Origin: Costus lasius
Lineage: Eukaryota > Streptophyta > Magnoliopsida > Zingiberales > Costaceae
NCBI GenBank assembly: GCA_027563935.2
Contig: CM050450.1
Coordinates: forward strand, 10,523,957 to 10,587,956
Length of the DNA stretch: 64,000 nt
Reading direction: 5' to 3'
The notes beneath the pieces were generated by a model that searched no databases, was not told the origin of the DNA, and saw only the letters and a program-made list of their open reading frames with translations. Shown one piece after another: positions 1 to 12,918 of the stretch (the stretch's first letter is position 1; each line of letters opens with the position of its first letter). The position numbers were made by a program, and so were the translations under genes.

Positions 1-1101
1 TAGAGCAGAACACAGATAGAGGCCATCTTGGCTACAAGTGAGAAGTTTTCTCGTTTGTTAAAAGCATAGATCAAGGTATAGATTCTGCTACTTAATATGT
101 TTACCTATAAACTTGGTCATTGGGGGAAACTTCATTTCATGCACCCACTGGAAACATATAGTAGACTTCCCTGCTGGTAGTCAGAATGCAGAATACACGT
201 TTTCTTAACCATGATCATTCTTTGTCCTGGAAACACAATGCCACTTTAGTAGTATAAGCAATTAAATTGAGTGAGTAAAGAGAAAAATATGTATTTGAGT
301 GAGAGGCGTTATTCAGAATGCTGTAGAACTTGGAACTAAGGTTTTCAATCCCGGTCTATACCATTATTTGCACATGATTGAATGCATATTAATACATGGT
401 ACCGGATGGTACCATAGTTTAAGAAATCGATCTGCCCAGCAAACATGGCATGTACCAGCCTATACTTTGGTTGGTACCATTGAAATATATATATATATTG
501 AATTGGTATGAACAAATGGTATTGAGCATTTTCTTAAGCTATGGTTAGAACTGAGATAATTGATAACCTTACCTTTTGGAAATCAGAAAATGGTCATGAA
601 TGTGGAGAGGTAAAATACTAGTTCAAAGTGCAAACAACACAGCAAGGAAATAATACATTTAACATTGCCATAGCAACATATATGCACAATACTTGTTTGC
701 ACGTGATTAAGTTTTGGAGACTTAAATTAAGGTTTTATGTACTGGATGCCCCGATCCTTTGTTGAACTAGCTAGTACTGGTTAGTACTATATATATATAT
801 ATAGTACTGACTTTGTACTATTGTACTAGTACAAGGTCGGACTAGAACGGACTAAGATGGTACTGTGGTGCTGACCAGTTAGTAATATTTTGACTTAAAC
901 AAGTTGTCCATCCGGCACCATATACATTTACAGCTTCAAATATCGGACACTAATTGCATTTTGGTACATTGTGACCAGTTAATGTTGCACTCTCCTTTGC
1001 TTGGCATAAGCGCATTTTAGTTTTGTCCAATCTGTCATCAACCATTTATCTTGAATGATATAATAAGAATGACTCACCGAAGCAAGATCGTACAAATGCA
1101 G
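1..1101 (+). other. Upstream REV3 intron (partial)
   Basis: No coding sequence is recognisable here. The stretch is AT-rich and ends in a CAG acceptor directly before the first REV3 exon, so it is read as the end of an intron whose donor lies outside the window. It holds short (TA)n runs near 485-500 and 787-802 and several GGTACC/TACCGG-containing patches (about 360-510). These resemble the dispersed fold-back family seen elsewhere in this window. Confidence 0.55.
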
Positions 1102-4100
1102 GTGGCCTCGCAACCTGCAATGGAATGTTTACCCCTTGTAATGGAGCCAGAATCTGGTTTCTATGAAGATCCAGTAATTGTACTGGATTTCCAGTCTCTT
1201 TATCCTTCAATGATGATAGCATATAATCTTTGCTTTTCCACATGCTTGGGTAAGGTTGTTCCTTCAAAGTCAGATGTACTTGGTGTCAGCTCTTACTCAG
1301 CAAACCTGTATCTCTTTAAGGATTTAAATGAACTGCTACTAGCCCCAAATGGAGTCATGTATGTCCCATCAAAGGTTAGCTATTAGTTCCTTTTATAATC
1401 CCCAGTTGTTCTTTCTCTTATTTTTAGTGCTATACATGTCCCAGAAACTTGACTGTTTGATGAGTATCAGGAATTTTATTTAAATGTTCACAAGCATGAA
1501 TTGTTTGACAGCAGTTGATATGGCAAGAAAACACCATGCCGCTTGTAGTTGATTTGTGGTAAAAAACTATAATTGTCACGCTCTGAAAAGGTACCACACA
1601 ATTTCGTAGAAATCCAGCCTTGATCTCGTGATAATCCTGGAGTCACTAAAATTCCAGCACCTAAGCTATAGGCAAAACAAAATTCATCTATATCATTATC
1701 TTAGAACCCAGAGAAGAGAAATTGATGAAAATGAGTGTTTGTAAATACAAAAAACTGATAAGGGGTAATAAAGCAAGGTAAGCTTAAACGATAAAGAGTT
1801 TATAATAACACTGCAGCTCAGCATCATACTGCTAATTCCTGGTTTGTTGTCTTATCAATCACCATACATGAATCACACATATAGATACTATAGTCAGTTA
1901 CCTCTACTATAGTTTAGCCATCAATCAAAGATTGTACATCAAGATCCAAATCCAAATCATGGCTTTGCATCCAACACCTCATAGTTGTCAAGTTCTTATC
2001 GACATGCCAACCATTGTCATCCCACTAGCCGCTTCATTGACTAGTTTAACCCTTTCCTATTCAATACTCCTGGTTTACACTCTACAGGGTATATTTTCAC
2101 CATTACTTCACGGTCTTTTGATCTACAATTAATCACAATCAACTCCGTCAGACAGGTAGTTGTCAACTAGTCAGCATTATCAGCTTTACATGGTCCCTTG
2201 TTTTACAATCATTCAATATCAACTGACATTACACGAAATCTTAGTATATAGCTATTCAATATCAATTGCTATAAGCCTATGAGCCAATCTCTTGATTTGT
2301 AACCAGTCTATATCAACTACCATTACCTCACAGTTATATACACTAACGGTGCCTTTCCTTGAAAGGCTGTAAAAGTAGAGAGAACAGATAAACAATCCAG
2401 GGAAGAGAAATATAATCCATAGGGGGTAGGGGGGATCACATGAGAGTTACGTGCATGGAATTTTCCCACGAACGCCCTGCGTGCACACGAACCACACCAG
2501 CCGAGCGTCCGTCCTCCATTCTTCAGAAAACCCGAGGCGATATTCTTGACTCCAGAGGTTGACGAGCTGCTCCATCGAGCGGTGGGGGGGGGGGGGGTGT
2601 TCTTCCTTGCCGCCGACAGAAGTGCTGAGCAAGATGAGGAGACCGAGCGGCAGAGAAAGGGGAGAGAGGGCTTCATGCGCGAGCCGTCCGTCAAGTTTTT
2701 CTCCTGTTTTTTGGGATTAGTTTTTAAGTGTCCATCTGTCCATCTATCTGTCCATCCTAACTGGTATGTCCAAAGAAATGAGGGATTTTAATGATATCCA
2801 TCCCTCCCCTCTAGTTATCCTTACAAGGAAACACTATGTAAAATCTAAATCATTTTCACATAGCATGCAATAAAACTTGAATAACTAAAATACAACCATA
2901 AGCCATATGGTTGATTCCATGCTCTACTCATAGCATTTAACATTATATACCATAATGGTGTAAGTTTTCATTAACTACCATAATCAACAGAATATCGTCC
3001 AAGAGAGTACAAATTTTTCTATAAATAAAAAATCAATTAGCAAAAATAAATGATGAACGTTATTAGTTTGTCTGTGAGCAGAAGCGTGAATTGGCCACCA
3101 AAAAATGGGGGTTTGATGGTCGTTTAAATTTTAAACCTGGAATTTATTAATTTGACAAAATAATAAGAAAGAGTTTTGTTAAGAGTTGCACCACACTAGA
3201 CTGCTGTTGTTTTATTACTCCACAAGTTTGAGACCTGAAAAACAGAAAATACTTGTGTAACCTACAGTCCACAAAGGAAAGTAAGAGAGATAAACTATCA
3301 AATAAACAAATCTGGATTGCACATCTCAATCTTCATTAATTTCTTGATATTTCCTCATTTTCATCTTCCTAATAATTTGATCTTATATGTCAGTGTGTAC
3401 AAAGGAAGGTTATCATGCAACATTTGGGACATTGAATGAAAGATTTACTAATTTTGAAACTCCTGAAGCAAAATGGGCTAAAGAAAAAAAAAAGGATTAG
3501 TATTACTGTACCAGATGGCTGAAAAACAAAAGGAGCATAGATGAAGTTATCTCTACTTAGACTAGGTAGCACAGATTCAACTGTGGTGAAAATTTTCAAG
3601 CCAGTCAAACATTGAAGCATGATCAAGAGGGTCCTACATTCTTAATCTAGTGAACATGCATGTATGGATTAGTTTGTATATGATTTCATGGCTGTTGTAA
3701 CTTGTTGCAAAGTTTATTTAAGAAAACATTTCGTTTTTATTAAAATATAAACATAATGTTAGTTACAAGTTTGAACTTGACATAATAATCTGAAACAGTA
3801 TAGTCAATATGTTAATATTCCAGATGTTTTCTAGCTTTTCTAGACCGTTTTCCACTCTTTTTTCTTGCTGTTAAAACTATGACCTATTTGTTACTTAAAT
3901 TATAAATGTGTGACAAGTTTAATTATTCCATTTTCTTATTTGTGCAGGTACGGAAAGGTGTGCTTCCTCGTCTCTTGGAAGAAATATTATCTACTAGAAT
4001 AATGATAAAGCAGGCAATGAAAAAGTTAAAGCCTTCGCAACAGCTTCTGCAAAGGGTAGTTTTGTTTTTCTCAATTTCCAGCTGTTGGTAAACTGTACAA

Positions 4101-7100
4101 TATTGTTTGTTTCTTCACTCATGCAGTCAACCACTTTAAAATTTTGATATTTCAAACTTGTTTAAGAGCATAAAGTGAAAGAGAACAGATTATGCAGTTC
4201 AATCAGGGTATTGGTCTCTCTTAAACAGCGAACCTAGGTAGTGTGACTGTTAATTATCAGAATTCTGTCTCCTTGACACAGTTAACGGGTATGTTGCTTT
4301 AGAATTTGGCTACATGCTTTAGCTTTGTGGTTTATAATTTATTTAGTTTGACACTGATCTATAAGTTGGACTCCTAACCCGAATAATGCAAGTAGTGCGT
4401 GTGTTAGGCTGATGCTCAATGTAGTAGCATGACAAGGTAACACTAGTGAACCTGGCAGTTGGTTGTATGAAATTGAATATCTTGATTTTCTCAAGGCTTC
4501 GAAATATCACATTTATCTCCTATATCCATTAGTATTTGAATAATGATGCGCTCTCCATTATTTCTGTTGATTATCAATCGAAGGACATTGGTTTCATGAA
4601 ATCCTCCCGCTTCTCCTTGTTTTTCCAGCTCCTTTTCTCAGGTTTCTAGCTATTCATTTTTTTTCAAGCAACTGTCTTAGACACTGAACCGAGCGTCAAC
4701 TGGCTCCTAAAAATTTTGAACTGTTATGCACTGCTCTCAGCCAAGCTTATGGATTTAGATTATATACCATCTCCGAGCCATCTTGAGCCTGATTTTTCAA
4801 GTGCCACCCACACAGACAAATATATATTTGCAAATGATAGGTGCAAAGTCTATTATTACTTCATCTTCATCTGTTATTCCTTTATATGATGTATTATACG
4901 ATCCTAATTTTCTTATGAATTGCTTATTTGTTGGTTCTTTGACCGAGGTTTGAAAAGTCAGTTCAAACCAGTGTACCGGTTAAGTGTTGGACTGGTTTAT
5001 ATAGTAAAACCAACACTGTGCTACAGTAAAATCACGCTATAGTGAAACTGCTCGTACCGATATTGCTATGGTGAAATCGGTTTAATCTCGAACCGGTACA
5101 AATTGGAAATTTTGGTCCGAATTGAAATTTTAAACCATGTCTCTAACTAGATCACTTCATTTCTAAGTAATATGTTTTTTTATGCAAATGAAAACAATTG
5201 ATGAGGTATATGAGACGGGTGGCATTTGCTTTTTGTTAGATTGGCCCTCTCATACTTTGCTACCACTCTCATCTTGTCATTATTAGTTCTTAGATGCTTG
5301 TTAACTCGCTGAACATTATTGTGCAACTTTTTCTAGTAGTAGCACAATGTGTAATTCTCTATTTGAAGTTGTACCTTTTGATATTTGGGGGTCTGAGGCT
5401 CATTCTCTCTAGATTAGGTTTCATCCAAGGTTCAAGGAATTGGTCTGAACTAACCAATTTGTACCGGTCTGGTGAATGAGCAAAATGAGTGGAGTGAGTG
5501 GGAGAGGAGAAGAAAGGAGAAGAGAGGAATGAGAGGTAGAGCGAAAAAGAAGGGAAAGAAGAAGAATAGTAGCAACGAATGCGAGCAGGCGAATGCATGT
5601 CCAGGACTTCCTCCTCTTCTTCTTCTTCCTTTCTTTTTTCTTCCTCTTGCTCTACCCTGCTTTATCTAGTTCCACTAGTATGTACTAGTCCAGCCGACGA
5701 CAGGTACAACCGGTCGAACTGGAACTTGAAACATTGGTTTCAACTATTTTGTCACATTCATTGATGATTATACTATATGACATGCATTTATCTTTAAAGA
5801 GTATAGCCAATACCTTGGATGACTTACCTTGGATGACTTTCAAATTTCCATTAATAAGGTAAATAATCAATTTGCCTTGTCTTTAAAAATTTTGCGCTGA
5901 CACCATGTAGGAATGGAACCTAACACCTTTACTAGGAAAGAAAGAAAGGAGGAAGGAAAGGAATTTAAGGAGGAAAGGAAAGATAGATGTATGGATTTTG
6001 AGAATTATTTTCCTTATATTTACTTAAGAGGAAAGAAAGTTTGAAGGATATAATTTATTTGATATATACACCATCAATCTTTTTATTTTTACTCATATGA
6101 AAAATATTATCCAATACCATATAATTAGTAATATTATTTACTTCTTTTAAAAAATATAAAATACTATAAAATAATATATTATTATCAAATATTAATAAAT
6201 ACCTTTAAATATTAAAAAATAGAAAAATGCATATCTATGACATAATACATATGAAAATGTTATTAGACAAAAAAAACAAAATTTTTTCAAAAAATTTGGT
6301 GGAGCCTATGCACAATATTTGCATACTTGCATAGTTTAAATAATATAAACACATGCATACAAACACCACAAGATTAAAAATATCAGCACAACAATAATGT
6401 TAAAAATATCAGCACAACAATAATATCATTCTCAATAGCATTCTCAACACATGCATACAATACTCAAGATTAAAAACATCTTAATAAAAATATGCATAGT
6501 CTAGATAATACCATAGTGGTAACAAAATAGTCCTGTACATCTTCCATCAACTAGTGAGTTATATCCATTAACTCATTTAACACTGTTAAACGAACTTCAT
6601 GTGGTGTAGAGAAAAAGAGGCCAGCCTTGTCTTTACTACCTGTCTACCTCTAAGAATCACATATGCACGAATTATTCTGTGTTGCGACACTCCAATCTTC
6701 TGTCGTTCTTCATTTAACTCTTTCTTACTGTATTCTTTTTCTTTTTCTTTCTCTTTTTCTATCTCTTTATAAACATGTGCATACTGTTTGTCCATAGACA
6801 TATTTGCATGTTTGATACACTTTACCAGTTCCTGAAGCTGTTGATTGGTATTCCCCATTAATGTCATAGTAAATTCTTGAAATGTTGAAGAGCTACATTT
6901 TCTCCTACCACTCTTAGCTGATGTGCAGTCATCAATAGTTGATTTATCTAGTGTAGTGGATGACACATCAACTGGGCTTGATTCATCAATATTTAAAAAT
7001 CCCGTGTCATGAGAAGCAGTAAATACAACATCATCATGGTCTTCATTTTCTTTTCGCCAGGTATTCATAAATTCACTACAGGTGCTCGACATGCCACCAA

Positions 7101-10100
7101 AGGCTCAATCTTTAGAGAAAAGCATATCCAGCTGGTCATAATTATGTATAGGAGTCCTCCATCTCCTCATATTAGAATTTGCCTATACACAGAACAAAAC
7201 ATAAATGATAAGAACAAAACATAAATGATAACAACACTTAAATGCACAAAATACTAATGAACATAAATGTGGTTGTTAGTTCATAAATGTAAAGCTTGAT
7301 TCTGCTCTAACAAAAGTTAGTTCATCTCATGCATTCATAAGACATAATCGCTCCACATTGCAGATGTCATAGAATCTCTAAGCTCAATCCCTTTTCCGGC
7401 ATCTTCATCTAATCTTTCTGATCCAAGAGCAGCTTGGCTCCTCATATTTGTCAATTCCTCATCTAATGTTTTTTGCTATGCTGTTAGAGCAGAATCAAGC
7501 TTTACATTTGTGAACTCATAACCACATTTATGTTCATTAGTATTTTGTGCATTTAAGTGCTGTTATCATTTATGTTTTGTTATATGTATAGACAAATTCT
7601 AATATGAGGAGATGGAGGAACACTCCTATATATAATTATGACAAGCTGGATATGCTTTTCTTTAAAGATCAAGCCTTAGGTGGCATGTCGAGCACCTATA
7701 GTGAATTTATGAATACCCGGCGAAAAGAAAATGAAGACCATGATGATGTTGTATTTACTGTTTTCTATGACACAAGATTTCTAAATATTGATGAATCAAG
7801 CACAGTTGATGTGCCATCCACTCCACTAGATAAATTAACTATATTAATGACTGTACATCAAGCTAAGAATGGTAAGAGAAAATGTAGCTCTTCAACATTT
7901 CAAAAATTTACTATGACATCAATGGAGAATACCAATCAACAGCTTCAGGAATTGGTAAAGTGTATCAAATATACAAATATGTCTATGGACAAACAGTATG
8001 CTCATATTCATGAAGAAAAAGAATACAGTAAGAAAGAGATAAATGAAGAGCTGCAAAAGATTGGAGTGCCGCAACACAGAACAGTTCGTGCATATGTGAT
8101 TTAGAGGTAGTAAAGAGAAGGCTGGTCTCTTTTTCTCTGCACCATATGAAGTTCGTTTAGTAGTGTTGAATGAGTTAATGGATATGACTCACTAGTTGAT
8201 GGAAGATGTACTGTAGGACTATTTTGTTATCACTGTTTTATTACACTATGGTATTATCTAGACTATGCATGTGTTGAGAATGTTGTTTCGATGTTTTGCC
8301 GTTGGATTGATGTAAAGGTTGTTAATATTTTGTTACCATTGTGGTATTATCTAGACTATGCTACACTTGTTTATATTTTTATTATTATGGTGTTGTCTAA
8401 ACTACATTTGTGTTATAATGTTTTAAGTGTTTTTATTAAGATGTTTTTAATCTTGGGTATTGTATGTACATGTTGAGAATGCCATTAAAAATGTTGTTAT
8501 TGTTGTGTTGATATTTTTAACATTATTATTGTGTTGATATTTTTAATCTTGTGGTGTTGTATGCATATGTTTATACTATTTAAACTATGCAAATATGCAA
8601 ATATTGTACATAGGCTCCATATGCAAAATATAGGAATACTCTTATCAAATTTTTTTAAATATTTAATGGTATTTATTAATATTTGATAATATTTATATTT
8701 TTTTTATATTTTTTTTAAAATTAAATAATATTACTAATTTTATGGTATTTGATAATATTTTTCATATGAGTAAAATTAAAAAGATTGAAGGTGTATATAT
8801 CAAATAAATTGTATCCTTTAAACTTTCTTTCCTACTTAAAAGGAAAATGATTCTTAAAATCCATCCATCTATCTTTCCTTTCCTCCTTAAATTCTTTTCC
8901 TTCCTCCTTTCTTTCCTTCATAGTAAATAGGGTGTAAAGAAAATATATTCAATGAAATAAAAACAAAATTGTAATTTCTTTATATAAATTAAATTCACTG
9001 CATTTATGTTCGTCATCTGTAAACTGAGCTGTTAGATAGTAACTTATTTGCAAGACTAGTTTGAATTTTCATGTTTAAAACACCTTTTCTAGTTGAATGC
9101 TTTATATAAAGATTTAGCTTGAATCGACAATAGATTTTTGTCTCATGTCAATTGCATAGCATGAGTGTTCCATTTTAGATTTTCCCCTGCAAACAATTTG
9201 AGCTCTGATTTGTTCTCAGATATTTAACGCAAGGCAACTAGCTCTGAAGTTGATAGCAAATGTGACTTACGGTTACACAGCTGCTGGATTTACTGGGCGT
9301 ATGCCTTGTGCAGAGCTGGCAGACAGCGTTGTACAGTGTGGTCGTCGAACACTTGAAGAAGCAATCTCATTTGTAAATGAGCACCCCAAGTGGAAAGCTA
9401 AGGTAATATACGGGGATACGGATAGGTATGTGGTTGCAGACTTCAAATGCTTCATTTCATCTCTTTTTCTTCTTTTTTCAAGAGTTTCACAATTAACATT
9501 TTTGTCAAATTCTCCCATCTAGTATGTTTGTTCTCCTAAAAGGGCGCAATCTGGAAGCAGCATTTGGAATTGGAACTGAGATAGCAAATGCCATAACTTC
9601 TATTAACCCAGATCCAGTGACTTTGAAATTGGAAAAAGTATATCAGCCATGTTTTCTTCTGACAAAGAAGCGGTATGTAGGTTATAGCTATGATAATCCT
9701 GGACAGGAAAAGCCAAAATTTGATGCGAAGGGTATAGAAACAGTACGCAGAGACACATGCCCAGCTGTCGCAAAGTTATTGGAGAACTCTATAAGATTGA
9801 TATTTGAGCTTCCAGATGTATCAAGAGTAAGACTTTATTTAGAACTTTGATTCTTTTTTATACGAATGTTTACGTATAATCACAAATTTTGATATGATGG
9901 CTCCTACATTTCGTCTCTAATTCCAAAACCTACTTGTTTGTAGGTAAAATCCTATTTGTGGCGTCAATGGACACGAATATTGTCTGGTAGGGTTTCTTTC
10001 CAGGACTTCATTTTTGCCAAGGAGGTACACCTGGGTACTTACAGTACTCGAATTTCCTCCCTCCCACCAGCAGCAATTGTTGCCATCAAAGCAATGAATT

Positions 10101-11010
10101 TAGACCCTCGTTCAGAGCCACGCTCTGGGGAGCGTGTACCATATGTTGTAGTTCACGGTGAACCTGGAGCTCGTCTAATGGACATGGTTGTTGATCCGCA
10201 TGATCTTCTTGAATTTGATTCTCCATATAGGTTGAATGACCATTATTATATCAAGAAACAGATCATTCCTGCACTGCAAAGAGTATTGGGACTTCTTGGT
10301 GCTGACCTGAACCAGTGGTTTATAGAAATGCCTCGTCCTATCAAGCGTTTGGCTATCTCTCATCTTGGCTCTTCTCATGATTTTGATTATAATGGTCTTC
10401 CAAATTCCAGAAAATCGCTGATGAAAAGTCGGATAGATACCTATTACTCCTCCAAACACTGCATGATTTGTGGAAACTTGGTTCAAAGTTCAAAATATCT
10501 GTGCGATAAATGCTCAGAGAAGAAGACACTGGTTGCAACAGTTATAGTTGGCAAAACATCCATGTTGGAGAGAGATATTCAACATTTAGCTGCTGTAAGT
10601 TTTTTTTTAAAAAAAAAAAAATATGTGCCTTACGATTATAAGATTTTGGATACTTTGCAAGCACTCCGACATTCACCGAAATATACTTGTGTTTGTCCAC
10701 GTTTTGCTACTGATTGAATATTCAATTTTAGTTGTGTTGCTTTTGGAGCTTGGATCAGAATTGTGACTACGTATTCAATTTTCAGATCATTACTTATTAT
10801 GAATACATGAATGATCCATGTTCTTTGTTTTTATAGATATGCAGACATTGTGGTGGTGGTGATTGGATCCCAGAAAATGTGGTGCAGTGCAATTCACTTG
10901 CATGTTCAGTCTTTTACGAGAGGAGAAAAGTCCAGAAAGAGCTACAAGTCAACTCAACGTTTGCAGTACATGCAGGATTATATCCCACTTGCACGGCCGA
11001 ATGGTTTTAG
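1102..11010 (+). CDS. REV3: DNA polymerase zeta catalytic subunit REV3, 3' part (6 exons)
   Basis: This is the C-terminal part of the B-family translesion polymerase that extends from mismatched or damaged primer ends in the nucleus. Exons read: 1102-1374, 3948-4055, 9220-9425, 9523-9826, 9944-10594, 10837-11010. They join in phase to 571 residues and a TAG stop, and all introns are GT-AG. Visible motifs are DFQSLYPS (motif A), the [17 protein letters not shown] block (motif B), and YGDTDS (motif C, whose Ser codon is split by an intron). KKRYVGY follows. After it come the C-terminal CysA zinc pairs (CMIC...CDKC) and the CysB pairs (CRHC...CNSLAC), the latter known in this family to bind an iron-sulfur cluster. 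The order and the final EWF match plant REV3. Earlier exons must lie left of the window. The exact start of the first exon (1102) is inferred from the CAG acceptor and homology. Catalytic residues in this part look intact. Confidence 0.93.
1375..3947 (+). other. REV3 intron (2.6 kb)
   Basis: GT-AG intron between the motif A exon and the 36-codon exon at 3948-4055. Mostly AT-rich sequence with no recognised gene. A more GC-rich patch at about 2410-2700 contains a 14-base G run near 2585. The open frames through that patch are composed of low-complexity codons and match no family I know. Confidence 0.7.
4947..5140. repeat. Small fold-back element with TACCGG motifs
   Basis: The left end (GAGGTTTGAAAAGTCAG) and the reverse complement of the right end (ATGGTTTAAAATTTCAA) form an imperfect terminal inverted repeat, and both continue into (C/G)AACC/GGACC. 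The interior carries several ACCGGT/GTACCG motifs. Similar ends and motifs recur at 5427, 16204, 19431 and 53085, which indicates a dispersed non-autonomous family. No coding potential. Confidence 0.45.
5427..5735. repeat. Fold-back element with purine/pyrimidine tract arms
   Basis: The left end AAGGTTCAAGGAATTGG and the inverted right end (AATGTTTCAAGTTCCAG) are imperfect inverted repeats. The interior consists of a GA-rich tract (about 5480-5570) followed by a CT-rich tract (about 5605-5660) that could pair with it. TACCGGT occurs near the left end. This is the same layout as the elements at 16204-16486 and 19431-19720. It lies inside a REV3 intron. Confidence 0.5.
6586..7092 (-). pseudogene. 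ORF1-like MYB/SANT-type protein remnant, left arm
   Basis: Reading leftwards, a fragment of about 168 residues starts with [20 protein letters not shown], followed by a Ser/Thr-rich linker and a charged helical tail ([18 protein letters not shown]). The counterpart in the other arm additionally retains a [20 protein letters not shown] stretch upstream. That stretch resembles the end of the MYB/SANT-like domain in Harbinger ORF1 and plant L10-interacting MYB-type proteins. The N-terminal DNA-binding portion is missing, so this is a remnant and not a host gene. Confidence 0.5.
7604..8104 (+). pseudogene. ORF1-like MYB/SANT-type protein remnant, right arm
   Basis: This is the inverted partner of the ORF at 6586-7092, with the same order of segments. 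It keeps the upstream [19 protein letters not shown] stretch, the [20 protein letters not shown] block, and a shorter EKEYSKKE tail. It differs from the left copy by many substitutions and a different number of Glu/Lys codons, so the two arms have diverged independently since the inverted duplication. The first part of a MYB/SANT-like domain is absent. Confidence 0.5.
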
Positions 11011-12918
11011 CCTGTCCATACTTTTAATGAGTGCATGTATATTACATAAACTGTTGTAGTTCAGATGTATATAATTGTATCTTTTGTATTTTGTTTTGTT
11101 TATTTATATAGAGTAAACTTCGACGGCGTGTAGGTTCTTCCTGATGTTCAGAGGAAGAAACAAAGGACTGTGGAATGTGTAAAGACCTGTAGTATTTACA
11201 AACTAATAAAATTACGACATTTATATCTTACGATGTTATATTCTTTCTGTTGGAGAAGACATGGCCATCTTTGAATTTGACTTGAACCCCAAAACTTGCT
11301 CGACTCGTGACGAGGCAAGTACGACTTCGATAAATTCTTGAGTTGATGCTCCTCGGACTGCCAAGAAATATCGCTTAGTTGGGCCTGATTTCCCTAATAG
11401 CATTGAGTTGGTGTGGAGATGGATTTGTGCCAAAGGATTCCTAGTCATCTCGTCTATGAGTTGGGTGGTATCTAGCTCAGCCTGTAACATCACGCACATC
11501 AGTTAGGGGGGTATGTATTCCATGTCAGCCAACAGATGTTTTCTAAGCCATGATTTGTTAGTACGCTTATGCTTTATGCATGGGTTGATTGACTTATATT
11601 GATTCCTCGACGTCGACGCAGGCGGATTTTTTTTGCTTGTTAAATATATTATTACTTGAATTTATTTTTACTGAAGTCATACATTTTGATAATTTAAACA
11701 TAGAAGGAGAGTTCTTGCAAAACAAAAATTTGAACGTCATGCGACTTCACCTCTCAGGCGTTGATAGCACCGAGTGTAGCGTGGTAAGCCAGATCACTTC
11801 AAGAATTGGACTCATATTGGCTTTAGTAAGTGTGATTTATCCCTAATGACCGAAAGTTGGAAGTATAGCACTAAGCATACATAAAAAAAACTGGATTTGA
11901 AAGAATAAGGTATAAATTTTAACGATAAGTGTAAATGCATTAATATTGTTAATAAATGGCATACAAGTGTTGAGAAAAATATAAATAAGACAATTTAAAA
12001 ACTTAGCCAGTAAAAAAAGTCAGGCTTTTTGACTCACTTAGCTTTTCTTTGAATGAGCGTCTTAGATATTCTGAGAAGATTTATAGAGCTAAGCAAAATT
12101 AAGAGAAAAGGTTTCAAGCGTTAAAGAAGGATTTGCAATATATTTGTTAGTTTATTTTTCTAAGAAGTAAAATAGTAGAAATATGCTTAAAAGATACTGA
12201 TAACAATAATAATAATGTTTGAATTATTTTTAATCAAGCCCATTTGAATTCTGAAAGATGATGCGGCACATTTTGAAATGAGCAAACTACAGGCAAAAAC
12301 TCAAAATTTAGTAATAATAATATAGGAATAGTAATGTTTGAATTTTTTTTTTTCTGTTGGGTCTTCATCAGGCAAGAACTCAACAGGCAGTTACAGCGGA
12401 GACAGAATCACGGCGAATAGTCGCCACTTTAAATCTAGGCTCTCTAATTCTCTCAAAGCAACACAATTTTTTTTGTAAGAAATTTTAGTGGAAAATCGAA
12501 GAGTCGAACAGTCGGCTTTCCTTGCACAGGCGAACACACTTCTTAGCATTCTAGACTCAGCATTTGTAATTGTTCGTCCTAAATAATGTTTATTATCAAT
12601 AATTTAGATGAAATTACTGATAGTCTGTAAGAGGCAAAATGCAAATGTGGTGCATCTAATTGCAGAAGCACCAACAGTTCCAACTTTGATTGTAAACTAC
12701 TGGACTTGGAATTGAGTTCCTTGGCCTGCCATTTATTAGTCTATGACAATAAAATATAAATAAAGTTTTAACAGCTTGCAATTGTGATAGCGTATGAAGT
12801 GCTGCACAAATAGAGAAAATTGATAAATATATTGCACGATAATTAAAGCTGTTCAGTGACAAACTTTCCCTTTTGGCGTTAGGCGCCATGGCTATCACGT
12901 CTGAAAATGGAGAAATTA
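11011..12918. other. Convergent intergenic space, REV3 / KUP
   Basis: Holds the REV3 3' region (see the AATAAA at 11205) and the 3' flank of the minus-strand KUP gene. A moderately GC-rich block at 11236-11499 has an 87-codon frame on the minus strand that I do not recognise. It may be a degraded element fragment. The remainder is AT-rich with no further features. Confidence 0.6.
11205..11210 (+). promoter_or_regulatory. Putative REV3 polyadenylation signal
   Basis: AATAAA about 195 bases after the REV3 stop codon, in AT-rich sequence. The position is compatible with a plant near-upstream element, but plant signals are loose and no transcript data are available. Confidence 0.4.

Larger units (their letters stand above)
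5924..8934. mobile_element. Palindromic PIF/Harbinger-like element in REV3 intron
   Basis: Two arms, 5924-7312 and 7482-8934, are reverse complements of each other over almost their whole length, separated by a 169-base loop. Outer ends are CACCTTTACTA... on the left and, inverted on the right, CACCCTATTTACTA.... Both are flanked by TAA (5921-5923 and 8935-8937), the three-base target duplication typical of PIF/Harbinger transposons. Each arm carries a degraded ORF resembling the MYB/SANT-like ORF1 protein of that superfamily. No transposase (DDE) ORF is present, so the unit is non-autonomous. It sits in the large REV3 intron between 4055 and 9220. Family assignment is inference from the target duplication and ORF1. 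Confidence 0.75.

Noticed and set aside
2323..2694. 123-codon minus-strand frame in a REV3 intron
   Set aside because: It crosses a poly-G run and a GC-rich patch, has no recognisable domain, and overlaps frames on the other strand. It is likely chance.
11236..11499. 87-codon minus-strand frame after REV3
   Set aside because: The composition looks protein-like, but I recognise no family, there is no start context or splice partner, and it lies in the 3' flank. Possibly an element fragment.
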